A stretch of 64,000 nucleotides of DNA from Xylophilus sp. GOD-11R (GTDB lineage: Bacteria; Pseudomonadota; Gammaproteobacteria; Burkholderiales; Burkholderiaceae_C). The notes beneath the pieces are model-generated. The model did no database searches. It saw nothing but the letters and a program-made list of their open reading frames with translations, and was not told where the DNA came from. The position numbers were made by a program, and so were the translations under genes. Shown here piece by piece: positions 40,699-51,641 of this stretch. Every line of letters starts with the position of its first letter. Positions within the stretch are counted from its first letter, which is position 1. The stretch lies in contig NZ_CP137854.1 of NCBI RefSeq assembly GCF_033546935.1, positions 5,063,501 to 5,127,500 of the forward strand. Reading direction: 5' to 3'.

Positions 40699-42096
40699 AT
40701 GAAGCATCACAACGCCCTCTTTCTCTCGCTGACCCTCGTCGCCCTCGGCCTGCTCGGGACGACCGGTGCAGCGGCGCAGGGCCTGCGGCTGTCGCCCAGC
40801 ATGTCCGCGCCCGGGACCTCGTTGCAGCCCCCGGCCGGCGCTGCGGCCGCCATGGCGCCCACGGTGCAACAGGCCGACTACATCGTGGCGGTGGTCAATT
40901 CCGAGCCTATTACCAACAGCGAGGTCAACATGCGCGCCGACCGCGCTGCGCAGCAGATCTCCCAGCAGGGCGCTGCGCTGCCACCGCGCGATGTGCTGCT
41001 GCGTCAGGTGCTGTCGCGCCTCATCAACGAAAAGGCGCAGCTGCAACAGGCCGTCGAGAACGGCATCAAGATCGACGAACCCATCATCGACCAGGCCGAA
41101 GAGAACGTCGCCCGGCAGAACAACACCGATCTTGCCGGCCTGCATCGCCGCATGGCGGCCGACGGCATCTCGCTCGAACGTTTCCGTTTCGACCTGCGCA
41201 ACCAGCTCATGTTGCTGCGTCTGCGCGAACGTGAAGTCGAGTCGCGCGTGCGGGTCACCGACCAGGACATCGACCAGTTCATCCGCGAACAGCAGACCGC
41301 CGAAAGCGCGACCGGCCAGCAGATCAACCTGCAACACGTGCTGGTGCTCGTGCCGGAAAATGCCACGCCGCAGCAGGTCGCCAGCCTTCAGGCGCGCTCG
41401 CAGGGCATCGCCGACCGCGCCAAGGGGGGCGCCGATTTCGCCGTGCTCGCCCGCGAAAACTCCGACGCGCCGGAAGGCCGCAGCGGCGGTCTGCTCGGCT
41501 TGCGGCCGGCCGACCGTTACCCGAACCTGTTCGTCGAGGCCACGCAGAACCTGCCGGTCGGCGGCATCGTGGGACCGGTCCGCTCGCCTGCGGGCTTCCA
41601 CATCCTGAAGGTGGTCGAGCGGGTCAACGGCACCGGTGTTCCGACCCAGGTCATACAGAACCACGCTCGCCACATCCTCCTGCGCCCCACGCCGCAGATG
41701 ACCGAGGCTGCGGCCATCGAGCGCCTGGCCGACCTCAAACGGCGCGTCACCACCGGCCAGTCCGACTTCGGCGAGCTGGCCAAGCAGTTCTCCGTGGACG
41801 GCAGCGCCAAGCAGGGCGGCGACCTGGGCTGGGCCAACCCGGGCCAGTTCGTGCCCGAATTCGAGGAAGCGATCGAAGGCCTCCAGCCGGGCCAGGTCAG
41901 CGACCCCCTCGTGAGCCGGTTCGGCGTGCACATCATCCAACTGATCGAGCGCCGCGAACACACGCTCAACCAGCGCGAACAGCGCGACATGGTGCGCGCC
42001 GCCGCCCGCGAAAAGAAGCTCGACGAGGCCTACACCACCTGGGCGCAGGAAGTGCGCGGCCGCGCCTACGTCGAGCTGCGCGAAGTGCCGCAATGA
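40699..42096 (+). CDS. surA: Periplasmic chaperone and peptidyl-prolyl isomerase SurA
   Basis: A 465-residue periplasmic protein that helps outer-membrane barrels, including LptD, to fold. The signal peptide is [20 protein letters not shown] ending near AAAQ. The SurA N-terminal chaperone domain starts at about residue 58 ([18 protein letters not shown]). Two parvulin domains follow: [20 protein letters not shown] and, later, [20 protein letters not shown], each ending with the GFHILKVVE or GVHIIQLIE motif. It lies 62 bp after lptD. Confidence 0.96.
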   Translation: MKHHNALFLSLTLVALGLLGTTGAAAQGLRLSPSMSAPGTSLQPPAGAAAAMAPTVQQADYIVAVVNSEPITNSEVNMRADRAAQQISQQGAALPPRDVLLRQVLSRLINEKAQLQQAVENGIKIDEPIIDQAEENVARQNNTDLAGLHRRMAADGISLERFRFDLRNQLMLLRLREREVESRVRVTDQDIDQFIREQQTAESATGQQINLQHVLVLVPENATPQQVASLQARSQGIADRAKGGADFAVLARENSDAPEGRSGGLLGLRPADRYPNLFVEATQNLPVGGIVGPVRSPAGFHILKVVERVNGTGVPTQVIQNHARHILLRPTPQMTEAAAIERLADLKRRVTTGQSDFGELAKQFSVDGSAKQGGDLGWANPGQFVPEFEEAIEGLQPGQVSDPLVSRFGVHIIQLIERREHTLNQREQRDMVRAAAREKKLDEAYTTWAQEVRGRAYVELREVPQ

Positions 42097-42130
42097 GGCC
42101 GTCGGCTTGCTGCTTGGTGGAGTCCGAAGC

Positions 42131-42895
42131 GTGAAGCACATCGCACGCAAGCGTTTCGGGCAGCATTTCCTGTCCGACGGCGGCATCATCGACGGCATCG
42201 TCGATGCGATCGACCCGAAACCCGGCCAAGCGATGGTGGAGATCGGCCCGGGTCTCGCGGCGCTGACGCAACCGCTGGTGGAGCGTGTCGGGCGCCTCAC
42301 CGTCATCGAGCTGGACCGCGATCTCGCCGCCCGACTGCGCTCACACGGGCAGCTCGAAGTGATCGAATCCGACGTGCTGAAGGTCGACTTCACCGCGCTC
42401 GCGGCGCGGCTGGGTGTCGCCAAGTTGCGGGTGGTCGGCAACCTGCCCTACAACATTTCCACGCCCATCCTCTTTCAGCTGCTGGGCCATGTCGATGCCA
42501 TCGAAGACCAGCACTTCATGCTGCAGAAGGAAGTCATCGACCGCATGGTCGCATCGCCTTCCACGGCCGCCTACGGTCGGCTGTCGGTGATGCTGCAGTG
42601 GCGCTACGCCATGGAGAATGTGCTGTTCGTGCCGCCCGAAAGCTTCGACCCACCGCCGCGGGTCGACAGTGCGGTCGTCCGCATGGTGCCGCGCGCCGAG
42701 CCGCAAGCATTGTCGCCGCCGCTGCTGGAAGAGCTGGTACAGGTCGCCTTCAGCCAGCGCCGCAAGCTGCTGCGCCACACGCTGGGCAAATGGCTGGAGG
42801 CGCGTGGCGTCGAGGTCGCCTTCGACCTGACGCGACGGGCTGAGGAGGTGCCGGTTGCCGAATACGTTCGACTCGCGCAAACGGTCGGCCCATGA
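42131..42895 (+). CDS. rsmA: 16S rRNA (adenine(1518)/(1519)-N(6))-dimethyltransferase
   Basis: A 254-residue Rossmann methyltransferase (KsgA) that dimethylates two adenines at the 3' end of 16S rRNA. The start is a GTG at 42131 ([14 protein letters not shown]), preceded by GGAG about 10 bases upstream; a TTG at 42107 is an in-frame alternative. The SAM motif is [15 protein letters not shown], the catalytic N-L-P-Y motif appears as [10 protein letters not shown], and [18 protein letters not shown] marks the C-terminal domain. A strong terminator overlaps its stop. Confidence 0.95.
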   Translation: MKHIARKRFGQHFLSDGGIIDGIVDAIDPKPGQAMVEIGPGLAALTQPLVERVGRLTVIELDRDLAARLRSHGQLEVIESDVLKVDFTALAARLGVAKLRVVGNLPYNISTPILFQLLGHVDAIEDQHFMLQKEVIDRMVASPSTAAYGRLSVMLQWRYAMENVLFVPPESFDPPPRVDSAVVRMVPRAEPQALSPPLLEELVQVAFSQRRKLLRHTLGKWLEARGVEVAFDLTRRAEEVPVAEYVRLAQTVGP

Positions 42896-42925
42896 AAAAA
42901 CCCGCCATCGGCGGGTTTTTTCATG
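42891..42925. terminator. Bidirectional terminator overlapping the rsmA stop
   Basis: A perfect 16-bp inverted repeat with a 3-base loop: the left arm 42891-42906 contains the rsmA TGA, six A and CCCGCC; the right arm is 42910-42925. A and T runs flank the GC core, allowing termination in both directions. Confidence 0.92.
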
Positions 42926-42959
42926 GGGGCGCGTCAAGCGCGATCCGATCGATTCGACA

Positions 42960-43196
42960 TTACGCGGCGGTCAGCCAGTAACCCGAATTGAAGGGGCTGC
43001 TCATGCGCAGCGCCATCGGCGACACGTCCACGAGCTTGTCGGTGGGCATTTTCTCTGCGGGATCGGTCTCGATCGCGATGCCGGCAACGGCCTCGGCCGC
43101 CGGAGCCTCGTTCGCCCGTTCTGCTTGGCTGGTGGATGCAGAACGGGCTACAGAAAAGAATAGAAGCAGCGGAAGGACACCTTGCGGTCGCCCCAA
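42960..43196 (-). CDS. Uncertain small ORF after the barstar gene
   Basis: A 78-codon frame starting with TTG and overlapping the last 49 bp of the barstar gene. It would encode a hydrophobic start (GVLPLLLFFSVARS), then an acidic, Ala-rich stretch ending SPFNSGYWLTAA. No family was recognised and the start codon is weak. It may be the remnant of a secreted protein or chance coding. Confidence 0.25.
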   Translation of the reverse strand: MGRPQGVLPLLLFFSVARSASTSQAERANEAPAAEAVAGIAIETDPAEKMPTDKLVDVSPMALRMSSPFNSGYWLTAA

Positions 43197-43576
43197 TAAT
43201 CCGAGGCGTCGCGGAAGATGTCGAGCAACTGTTCGCGAGCCTCCTTGTCGAACTTCGCGTGCGCCGGAATCTGTTCCAGCACCACGATGAAGCCAGGCTG
43301 CGGGCCCGATTTATGCAGCGGGTCCGTCATGCAGTCGTACAGCGCATCGAAGTTCTTGCCGAAGTGCGACGGGAAGGTGAACTGGGCCGCGATCATGTCG
43401 AGCACGTCCTGCTTCGACTGGGCTTCTGCGAGGTTGGCGTACAGAAAGTGCTGTCCCATCGACTGCGCCGCCTCTTGAAGGTCGGGCACACGGTGTGCGC
43501 GAATCGACTGAACGATATTGCTGCGCACGCCACGAAGCGGGGACTCGTTTTCTTTGGTACGAAGTGGGGTATCCAT
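43148..43576 (-). CDS. Barstar family ribonuclease inhibitor
   Basis: A 142-residue protein with a C-terminal barstar domain (about residues 55-142): FTFPSHFGKNFDALYDCMTD contains the aspartates that in barstar plug the barnase active site, and FIVVLEQIPAHAKFDKEARE and VSFRCFYSFL form the remaining strands. An N-terminal extension of about 50 residues is present. The frame is open to 43753, overlapping the ribonuclease gene, but the ATG at 43576 is the best start. It is encoded 95 bp downstream of a secreted guanyl-type ribonuclease gene on the same strand, so it very likely protects the cell against that enzyme. Confidence 0.92.
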   Translation of the reverse strand: MDTPLRTKENESPLRGVRSNIVQSIRAHRVPDLQEAAQSMGQHFLYANLAEAQSKQDVLDMIAAQFTFPSHFGKNFDALYDCMTDPLHKSGPQPGFIVVLEQIPAHAKFDKEAREQLLDIFRDASDYWGDRKVSFRCFYSFL

Positions 43577-43671
43577 CTCCGCTGCTCTTTCTTTTTTCAA
43601 GGGGCCTGAATTCTGGAGTGCGAAAGCCGAATCGCTCGCTTCCGTCTCCGATTGGTGTGATGAGAGAAATA

Positions 43672-44145
43672 TCATTCGACGATCTCCCGAAAGCTCGAGT
43701 AGTGGTCTGCGGTATAAAAACAGCGCTCGGGATTTCGAGGGGCGCCGCCGCACACGATGCGCCGGGCACCCCGGTCGCGCGATCTTGGAGTGACAACCGT
43801 GTATTCGCGGTAATGGCCGCGCCGGAAAGGCGGAAGCAGTTTTTCGCGATTGCCGAACACCACACCGTCCTTTTCGAAAGGGAAGGGACCGCCGGAGCGG
43901 ATCAACCCGTACGTTTGTCGCCCTTCAGGGGGAAGCTCCGCCACTCGGATGGTTGCCGTGGGGCTGACCACCGATGGAGGTGTCTTCGAAACTGCAGGGC
44001 CAGCCGCGAGAAGTGCGACGGAGGCGGTGGTGGCCAGCAAAGCTGCCGCGACCAAACCCCTGATCCGTGCTCCAGGCGCCGGGTGGGGCGTGCTGCGGAG
44101 CAGAACCCGCAGGTCAGGCGCGATCAGCGCCAACCTTCGCAACAT
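43672..44145 (-). CDS. Secreted guanyl-specific ribonuclease (N1/T1/barnase family)
   Basis: A 157-residue protein. A hydrophobic signal or anchor segment lies at about 30-50 (GLVAAALLATTASVALLAAG), followed by the ribonuclease domain: LPPEGRQTYGLIRSGGPFPF, FRRGHYREYTVVTP, GARRIVCGGAP and CFYTADHYSSF. The catalytic Glu (near 114), Arg (near 128) and His (near 148) of the family are present, with two cysteines able to form a disulfide. The ATG at 44145 is chosen over a TTG two codons upstream. Enzymes of this type cleave RNA after guanosine outside the cell and are paired with barstar, which follows. It could serve in nutrient scavenging or in competition. Confidence 0.9.
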   Translation of the reverse strand: MLRRLALIAPDLRVLLRSTPHPAPGARIRGLVAAALLATTASVALLAAGPAVSKTPPSVVSPTATIRVAELPPEGRQTYGLIRSGGPFPFEKDGVVFGNREKLLPPFRRGHYREYTVVTPRSRDRGARRIVCGGAPRNPERCFYTADHYSSFREIVE

Positions 44146-44254
44146 GCGCAAATACCTTTCGGGAAATCACTGGCCAGAAACTGCGGACGGAAATGCCGGC
44201 AAACAGCCGCTTTTTAACGACTAAAAGCGCGGGTAAACCCCCGAAATTTCAATC

Positions 44255-44282
44255 CAGTAGTGTGACGGAAAGAGCACTACTG
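44255..44282. promoter_or_regulatory. Inverted repeat upstream of the ribonuclease gene
   Basis: CAGTAGTG (44255-44262) and CACTACTG (44275-44282) form a perfect 8-bp inverted repeat with a 12-bp spacer, about 110 bp upstream of the ribonuclease start and beyond the end of maeB. It may be an operator for the ribonuclease-barstar pair, or a weak terminator stem for maeB. No T tract follows. Confidence 0.4.
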
Positions 44283-44364
44283 CGCAAGTATCGGGCAGGC
44301 GCGAAGCGCCGAACCGGTGCAAAAAGCGCCGATTCGGGGCCTTGTTTCGACCGTTGCGGTCGCG

Positions 44365-46674
<2,310 letters not shown>

Positions 46675-46818
46675 GCGGTCCGTCTTTCCTTTTGCGCGGC
46701 TCGACTGCTGTCGTCGAGTCGACGGCCGGGCTGCCGCTCGCGCAGAGTGAAAGTCAATTGTAGGTCGCCCGCGAGAGGCCACCGGTGCGGGTTGCCGAGC
46801 GTTCGGCCCTTGTCTTTC

Positions 46819-47722
46819 ATGGCAGTTTCACCGGCGATGCGCAGGATGCACCTGGCCACAACCTTAGGATTGCCCGTGACGACGTCCATACGAGCCGGCG
46901 GTATGGCCCTCGCCGTTTCCCTCGTGCTCGCCGCCTGCGGCGGCAGCAGCGACCCGGTGGTGGCCACCCCGACGCCGACGCCTCAGCCGCTCGAATTGAC
47001 GATCCTGCACATCGACGAACACCGCTCGACGCTGGACAGCAAGACCAAGATCAAGACCCTGAAGCTGCAGACCACCGCGGGCGCCGCACCGGTCGACATC
47101 GCGGTCAACGCCGCCGGCTTCCCGCGCGTGACCCGGGCGCACCACCTTCGAGGACGAGACCATCGCCGCCCAGCGGGAGATCGACACCCTCAAGGCCCGT
47201 GGCGTCAACAAGATCATCCTGATGAGCCACATCGGCTACGACTACGACAAGACCGTCATCGCCAAGCTCAGCGGCGTGAACGTGCTGGTCGGCGGCGACT
47301 CGCACCCCTGCTCGGCCCGGGCAGCCTGTCGACCTACGGCGTGGGCAGCCCGGCTGGCGCCTACCCGACCCGCGCGACCGACAGGGGACGGCCGCCAGGT
47401 GTGCCTGGTGCACGCCGGGGAGTACGCGCAGGTCGTGGGCGAGCTGAAGGTGTCGTTCGACGCCGCCGGCAACGTCACCGCCTGCGCCGGTACGCCGCAC
47501 GTGCTGATCGGCGACGACTTCACCATCGCCGCCGTCGCCGCCAGCGGCGGCACCGCCGCCGTGCCCGTCGCGCCGGTCAGCACGGCCCAGCGTGCGGTCG
47601 TGCTCGACTCCGACGTGTTCCAGACCTACATCGACCGCCAGCCGAAAAACACCGCCGGCCTGCCGGTGCTCACCAGGCTCGACAGCAGCCTCTACAGCAC
47701 CAAGCGCTACGTGCAGCCTTGA
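46819..47722 (+). pseudogene. 5'-nucleotidase/UshA-type lipoprotein remnant
   Basis: The N-terminal part has a lipoprotein signal (VSLVLAACGGSSD) followed by ELTILHIDEHRSTLDSKTK and AAGFPRVT, which match the metallophosphatase start of UshA-like 5'-nucleotidases. The sequence then jumps to TFEDETIAAQREIDTLKARG in another frame (junction near 47130-47150), so about 150 residues containing most metal ligands are missing. Two further frameshifts occur near 47305 (after GGDSHP) and in a G run near 47385, after which HAGEYAQVVGELKVSFDA returns. The C-terminal nucleotide-binding domain is also short. No functional enzyme is expected. Confidence 0.8.
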
Positions 47723-47813
47723 CGCAACGTGAACGGGCCGTCCGGCCCGTCGCACTGTCGATGCGCCGCGCCTGCTCAGGTGGCGGGGCATTTCCTTGAC
47801 AGGGGCGCCGGGG

Positions 47814-47876
47814 TTCGCGCGGGCCGATCCGGCTTTCGTGTCGCGCTTTTTTTTGGGGTGGACGCCTGCCTAGACT
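47814..47876 (+). promoter_or_regulatory. PIP-box-like element and -10 upstream of the glutaminase-like gene
   Basis: TTCGC (47814-47818) and TTCGT (47835-47839) form a plant-inducible-promoter-like pair with a 16-base spacer, one longer than the canonical TTCGB-N15-TTCGB. A -10-like TAGACT (47871-47876, fitting YANNNT) begins after 31 bases, within the 30-32 bp expected for HrpX/HrpB-controlled promoters. Because one base differs from the consensus spacing, this is a candidate only. Confidence 0.4.
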
Positions 47877-47939
47877 GCGCCGCAGAACGGCCATCCGGCC
47901 ACCCCAGAAGCGCGGGTCGAGCCGCCAAGGAGACTAGAG

Positions 47940-49319
47940 ATGTTGCGACGCACATCGAGCGATGGAACCCGCCCGGCCCCGTTCATCCCGCCACCTGATA
48001 TCGACCGGTCCGCGCTGAGTCCGACCAACGAACCCCACCGAGCCAACCTCGACGATGCGCAAAACAGCGCTTCGCTGGAACCGCTGACGCTGATCGCCTA
48101 TGAGCCGCTCGACCATCGAGACGTGCAGGCCCCGCCGCTGACCGTCGTGCCACGGCCGCCCGGAGGTACTTCCACTGTCGAGCGCCTGCGTGACCGACCC
48201 GGGCGCCCGCATCCGGTGTTTTCATCGCCGGCCTACCACCGACTGCTGCAGAGCATCGGCGCGCATGTCGCCGATGTCGCGGCCGGACCGAATCATGGCG
48301 CCAATGCCGACTACATCGCAGCGCTGGCCGGCTGCGACCCGAGCAAGGTCTCGGCCTGCATCGTCGCGCCCAACGGCGCCATCAGTTCCTTCGGTGACAA
48401 CACGGTGTTCACCGGGCAATCGATCCTCAAAATGATCATTCTGCTGGCGGCCTTGCGACACGCCGGGCTCGAGGCGGTCGAACGCGCCATCGCCTGCCTT
48501 CCGAGCGACATGGCGTTCAACGGGCCGTCGACCGTTGGCCTGCTCGACAACCCCGAGGCCGCGCGCTTCGCCCTGCGCTGCATCGGCCCCGAAACCACGA
48601 CCGCCTTGCTCGAGGAGATCTGGAACGGCGGCGACTGCCGCATCGCCAACGCATCGTGCAATCTGGGCGCGATCGCCGCCGCGGCCTTCATGCCGGGGGA
48701 GGGTGGCAGCGTCGGCCGCCAGGCGCTTCTGATGCGGCTGATGGCGTCGCTCGGGCCTCGCCGCTCGAGCGTCTCGAAGGTGATGGAAACCGCCCATCGG
48801 ATCCACGGCTCCGAGTTGCTCGATACCGCCGGCAATCAGCTGCGCGCGCGGGTGGTGCTGCACCTGCTCGGCAGCGTCCTGCCTGCCGAGTTCGACCGGC
48901 CGTTGCAGGCCTTCCAGCTCATGCAGGGCTACATCGCTGCTTGCGCACTGTCGACGGACGTCTCCAACCTGGCGGCGGCTTTTTCCGCCTTCGTCACCGG
49001 CGAGAACGTGTTCACCGGCGAACGCGTCGTGGATGCCGACCATGCCCGCTTCATCCGCGAGCAGATGCGGGTCGGCGGGCTCTACGAAAAAAGCCTCGCG
49101 TTCTTCGAGCGTACCGGCCTGGTGGCCAAGTCGGGCGTGGGCGGCGGCATCGTCGCCATCTGCCCGGCCACCGGCCTGACGATCGCGGTGCATGCGAGCC
49201 ATATCGACCCTGTCGGCAACAGCACCCGCGGCATGGCATTGCTGGAGCGCATTGCGTCGTCGCCCGAGCTCCTGGCGGTGCGGCGCGCCTGCAACGAGAA
49301 CCACCACGTGCCGCCCTGA
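47940..49319 (+). CDS. Glutaminase-like protein with a disordered N-terminal extension (candidate type III effector)
   Basis: A 459-residue protein. The C-terminal about 340 residues resemble the serine-type glutaminase (GlsA/YbaS, PF04960) fold: GANADYIAALAGCDP, the catalytic Ser-x-x-Lys as FTGQSILKMI, NASCNLGAIAAAAFM, GGLYEKSLAFF and KSGVGGGIVAI. The sequence is diverged from housekeeping glutaminases. The first about 110 residues are rich in Pro, Ser, Thr and Asp, with no signal peptide, which is common in type III secreted effectors. The ATG at 47940 has AAGGAG 7 bases upstream. A PIP-box-like promoter lies about 100 bp before. The enzyme would hydrolyse glutamine to glutamate or act as a deamidase; secretion is inference. 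Confidence 0.75.
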   Translation: MLRRTSSDGTRPAPFIPPPDIDRSALSPTNEPHRANLDDAQNSASLEPLTLIAYEPLDHRDVQAPPLTVVPRPPGGTSTVERLRDRPGRPHPVFSSPAYHRLLQSIGAHVADVAAGPNHGANADYIAALAGCDPSKVSACIVAPNGAISSFGDNTVFTGQSILKMIILLAALRHAGLEAVERAIACLPSDMAFNGPSTVGLLDNPEAARFALRCIGPETTTALLEEIWNGGDCRIANASCNLGAIAAAAFMPGEGGSVGRQALLMRLMASLGPRRSSVSKVMETAHRIHGSELLDTAGNQLRARVVLHLLGSVLPAEFDRPLQAFQLMQGYIAACALSTDVSNLAAAFSAFVTGENVFTGERVVDADHARFIREQMRVGGLYEKSLAFFERTGLVAKSGVGGGIVAICPATGLTIAVHASHIDPVGNSTRGMALLERIASSPELLAVRRACNENHHVPP

Positions 49320-49566
49320 CGCCTGCGCCCCGGGTGCGGATTCCGGTGCACTCGGCCCCGGTCGTAATTAGTCGATTCGATTGTTATATGTGGTCATCTG
49401 CCGGCATCACGATCAATCGCTAGCAATAATCGGATCCTTTTTTTAATCGGGCCGAACCTGCAGAAGTCATCTCCGCCAGTCAGGCAATGTCGTAACAACA
49501 AGTAGCATCGTTTACCATCGAGTCAAAACTGATACTCGAAAAGCGGAAGAGTGGGGCGGGGAATCC

Positions 49567-50313
49567 ATGCAGGTCGAATTTGCCATCCAGGCGTGGGCCG
49601 GCCTCGCAGCGGGACTTGTCTCGCCGTCGTGCTGGCTGCGGTGGGCCAAGGCGCCTGAATGTCCAGCCGGCGAGTTTGCGCCTGCATCCGCGCCATTGGC
49701 CGAGGTACCGGCCATGCTTCGGCGCCGCCTGGGGCCACTTGGCAAGTACGCTTCGCAAGTGGCCTACGACTGCCAAGGCGACGACGACCACCTTCCGTTC
49801 GTTTTCGCGTCCCGATACGGCGATTCCACCCGTTCGCTGAACTTGCTGGGCGATTATTCAAACGGTTCCCCGATTTCCCCGGCTGATTTTGCGTTGTCGG
49901 TTCATAACGCCATCAGCGCGATTTATTCGATCGCTCGAAAAGACCGAGGCTTCCAGTCGAGCATCGCGGGCGGCCGGTTCAGCGCCGAAGCCGGATTGGT
50001 CGAGGCCGTCTCCCTGCTGGACGACGGCGCACAAGCCGTGATGCTCGTCCATTACGACGAACCGCTCCCGGGCGAATACGCGGCCTTTTCGGACGAGCCT
50101 TCCAGTGCCTACGCATGGGCCTGGCGCGTCTCGCGCCCGGCTCATGCAGCCGAATCCTTCACGCTTCGGGCGTGCAGCCCGGAGTTGCACGATCCGCTCG
50201 AAAAAGTACGGCTGCCGCACGGCCTCGACGTCTTCCGTTTCGTGCTCTCGGGCGCGCCGTCGCTGAAGTCTTCGGACGGCCAAAGCGCCTGGACCTGGAC
50301 CCGGCATGACTGA
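49567..50313 (+). CDS. Beta-ketoacyl synthase-like protein (chain length factor of the APE cluster)
   Basis: A 248-residue protein resembling the N-terminal half of beta-ketoacyl synthases (FVFASRYGDSTRSLNLLGDY; DFALSVHNAISAIYSIARKD; AEAGLVEAVSLLDDGAQAVM) but much shorter than full ketosynthases, with no catalytic Cys-His-His set. Such proteins open aryl polyene clusters and are thought to pair with an active ketosynthase as chain-length factor. The ATG at 49567 follows a GGGGA stretch. The 247 bp before it are AT-richer than average and probably carry the cluster promoter. It overlaps the acyltransferase gene by 8 bp. Confidence 0.85.
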   Translation: MQVEFAIQAWAGLAAGLVSPSCWLRWAKAPECPAGEFAPASAPLAEVPAMLRRRLGPLGKYASQVAYDCQGDDDHLPFVFASRYGDSTRSLNLLGDYSNGSPISPADFALSVHNAISAIYSIARKDRGFQSSIAGGRFSAEAGLVEAVSLLDDGAQAVMLVHYDEPLPGEYAAFSDEPSSAYAWAWRVSRPAHAAESFTLRACSPELHDPLEKVRLPHGLDVFRFVLSGAPSLKSSDGQSAWTWTRHD

Positions 50314-51082
50314 GTTGCTGCGACGGGGCGCGCGCATCGTGTCGACCGCCTTCTGCTTCGCCTGCTTCGGCGTCGGGGGCGTGGTGCTGGGCGGCATCGT
50401 GTTTCCGGCATTGGGCTGGTTTGTGCGCAACGCCGAACACCGGGCCTCTGCCGCTCGCCGTGTCATCACCTGGGCGTTCCGGGGCTTTGTCGGGGTCATG
50501 CAGGCCCTGCGACTGCTGCGTTGCGAGTGGCACGGCCTGGAGCGGCTTCGCGGACGCGGCCTGCTGATCCTCGCCAACCATCCGAGCCTGATCGACGTCG
50601 TGCTGCTCATGGGGCGTGTGCGCCATGCCGACTGCATCGTCAAGGGGGCGCTGGCCCGCAATCCCTTCACCCGCGGCCCGGTCACGGCAGCCGGCTTCGT
50701 CTTCAACGATTCGGGCACCGGCCTGGTGGATGCCTGCGTGAAGTCGCTGGCGGCCGGCAACAACCTCATCGTCTTTCCCGAAGGCACCCGCACACCGGCG
50801 TCCGGACAACACAGCCTGCAGCGCGGCGCGGCGCGCATCGCCCTGGCCAGCGGCCAGGACATCACGCCGGTGCGCATTCGGTGCACGCCCGCGGCCTTGG
50901 GCAAGGGCGTCGCGTGGTACCGCGTGCCCAACCGCACGGTGCAGTTCCACATCGAGATCTGCTCTCCCATCCGCGTGGCCGACTTCGTCGCCGACAACGC
51001 CAGCGAGGCGCTCGCCGCGCGGCGTCTCACCGATCACCTGACCGCCTTCTTTTCCTCGGAGACCCGCCGTGCCTTCCCCTGA
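50306..51082 (+). CDS. Lysophospholipid acyltransferase family protein (APE cluster)
   Basis: A 258-residue PlsC-type membrane acyltransferase. An N-terminal hydrophobic region (VSTAFCFACFGVGGVVLGGI) is followed by the catalytic H(x4)D motif LLILANHPSLIDVVLL and the substrate motif LIVFPEGTRTP. In APE clusters this enzyme is expected to transfer an acyl chain during assembly of the membrane-anchored pigment. Its start overlaps the upstream gene by 8 bp, and its 3' end overlaps the first acyl carrier protein by 14 bp. Confidence 0.9.
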   Translation: MTELLRRGARIVSTAFCFACFGVGGVVLGGIVFPALGWFVRNAEHRASAARRVITWAFRGFVGVMQALRLLRCEWHGLERLRGRGLLILANHPSLIDVVLLMGRVRHADCIVKGALARNPFTRGPVTAAGFVFNDSGTGLVDACVKSLAAGNNLIVFPEGTRTPASGQHSLQRGAARIALASGQDITPVRIRCTPAALGKGVAWYRVPNRTVQFHIEICSPIRVADFVADNASEALAARRLTDHLTAFFSSETRRAFP

Positions 51083-51347
51083 GCTCGAGCTTGAGATCAA
51101 GCAACTCATCATTTCGGCGCTGTCGCTCGAAGACATCCAGCCCGACGACATCGACGCCGACGAAGCACTGTTCGGCGCCGGCCTGGGCCTCGACTCGATC
51201 GACGCCCTGGAGCTCGGCGTCGCGCTGCAGAAGAAGTACCGCGTTGGCATGTCCGCCGACTCGGATGAAACCCGCCGCCATTTCTCCAGCGTGCGTTCGC
51301 TGGCGGCCTTCGTGGAAAACGGCATGGCCGCCGCGTCGCAGGCCTGA
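51069..51347 (+). CDS. Acyl carrier protein (APE cluster, first)
   Basis: A 92-residue phosphopantetheine carrier protein. The attachment serine lies in GLGLDSIDALELGVALQK (DSID motif). It is acidic with three to four helices as expected. It tethers the growing polyene chain. It starts inside the acyltransferase gene end and precedes the second carrier by 36 bp. Confidence 0.93.
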   Translation: MPSPELELEIKQLIISALSLEDIQPDDIDADEALFGAGLGLDSIDALELGVALQKKYRVGMSADSDETRRHFSSVRSLAAFVENGMAAASQA

Positions 51348-51383
51348 GCCGCCGCGATCCCACGCATTCAAGGCACCCCCGGC

Positions 51384-51641
51384 ATGAGCAAAGAAGAAAT
51401 CCTGGCGCGCATCGTCCAGATACTCCACGACACTTTCGACATCGATCCGTCGACCGTGAGCCCGCAGGCGCGCCTGTCCGAAGACCTGGGTATCGACAGC
51501 ATCGACGCCGTCGACCTGATCGTTCAACTCAAGCCGCTGGTCGGTCGCCGACTGCAGCCCGAAGCCTTCAAGGCGGTGCGGACGGTGCAGGACGTCGTCG
51601 ACGCCCTGCACGGCCTGCTGGTCGATCCGGTCGATGCCTGA
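51384..51641 (+). CDS. Acyl carrier protein (APE cluster, second)
   Basis: An 85-residue carrier protein; the phosphopantetheine serine is in LGIDSIDAVDLIVQL. Having two distinct carriers next to each other is typical of APE clusters, in which one usually loads the aryl starter and the other carries extender units. The stop lies inside the start of the next gene. Confidence 0.93.
   Translation: MSKEEILARIVQILHDTFDIDPSTVSPQARLSEDLGIDSIDAVDLIVQLKPLVGRRLQPEAFKAVRTVQDVVDALHGLLVDPVDA

Noticed and set aside
47727..47744. Hairpin ACGGGCC/GGCCCGT after the 5'-nucleotidase remnant
   Set aside because: The stem is good but no T run follows, so it was not called a terminator.
49511..49536. Possible promoter TTTACC and GATACT before the APE cluster
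   Set aside because: The spacer of about 14 bp is too short for a normal sigma-70 promoter.
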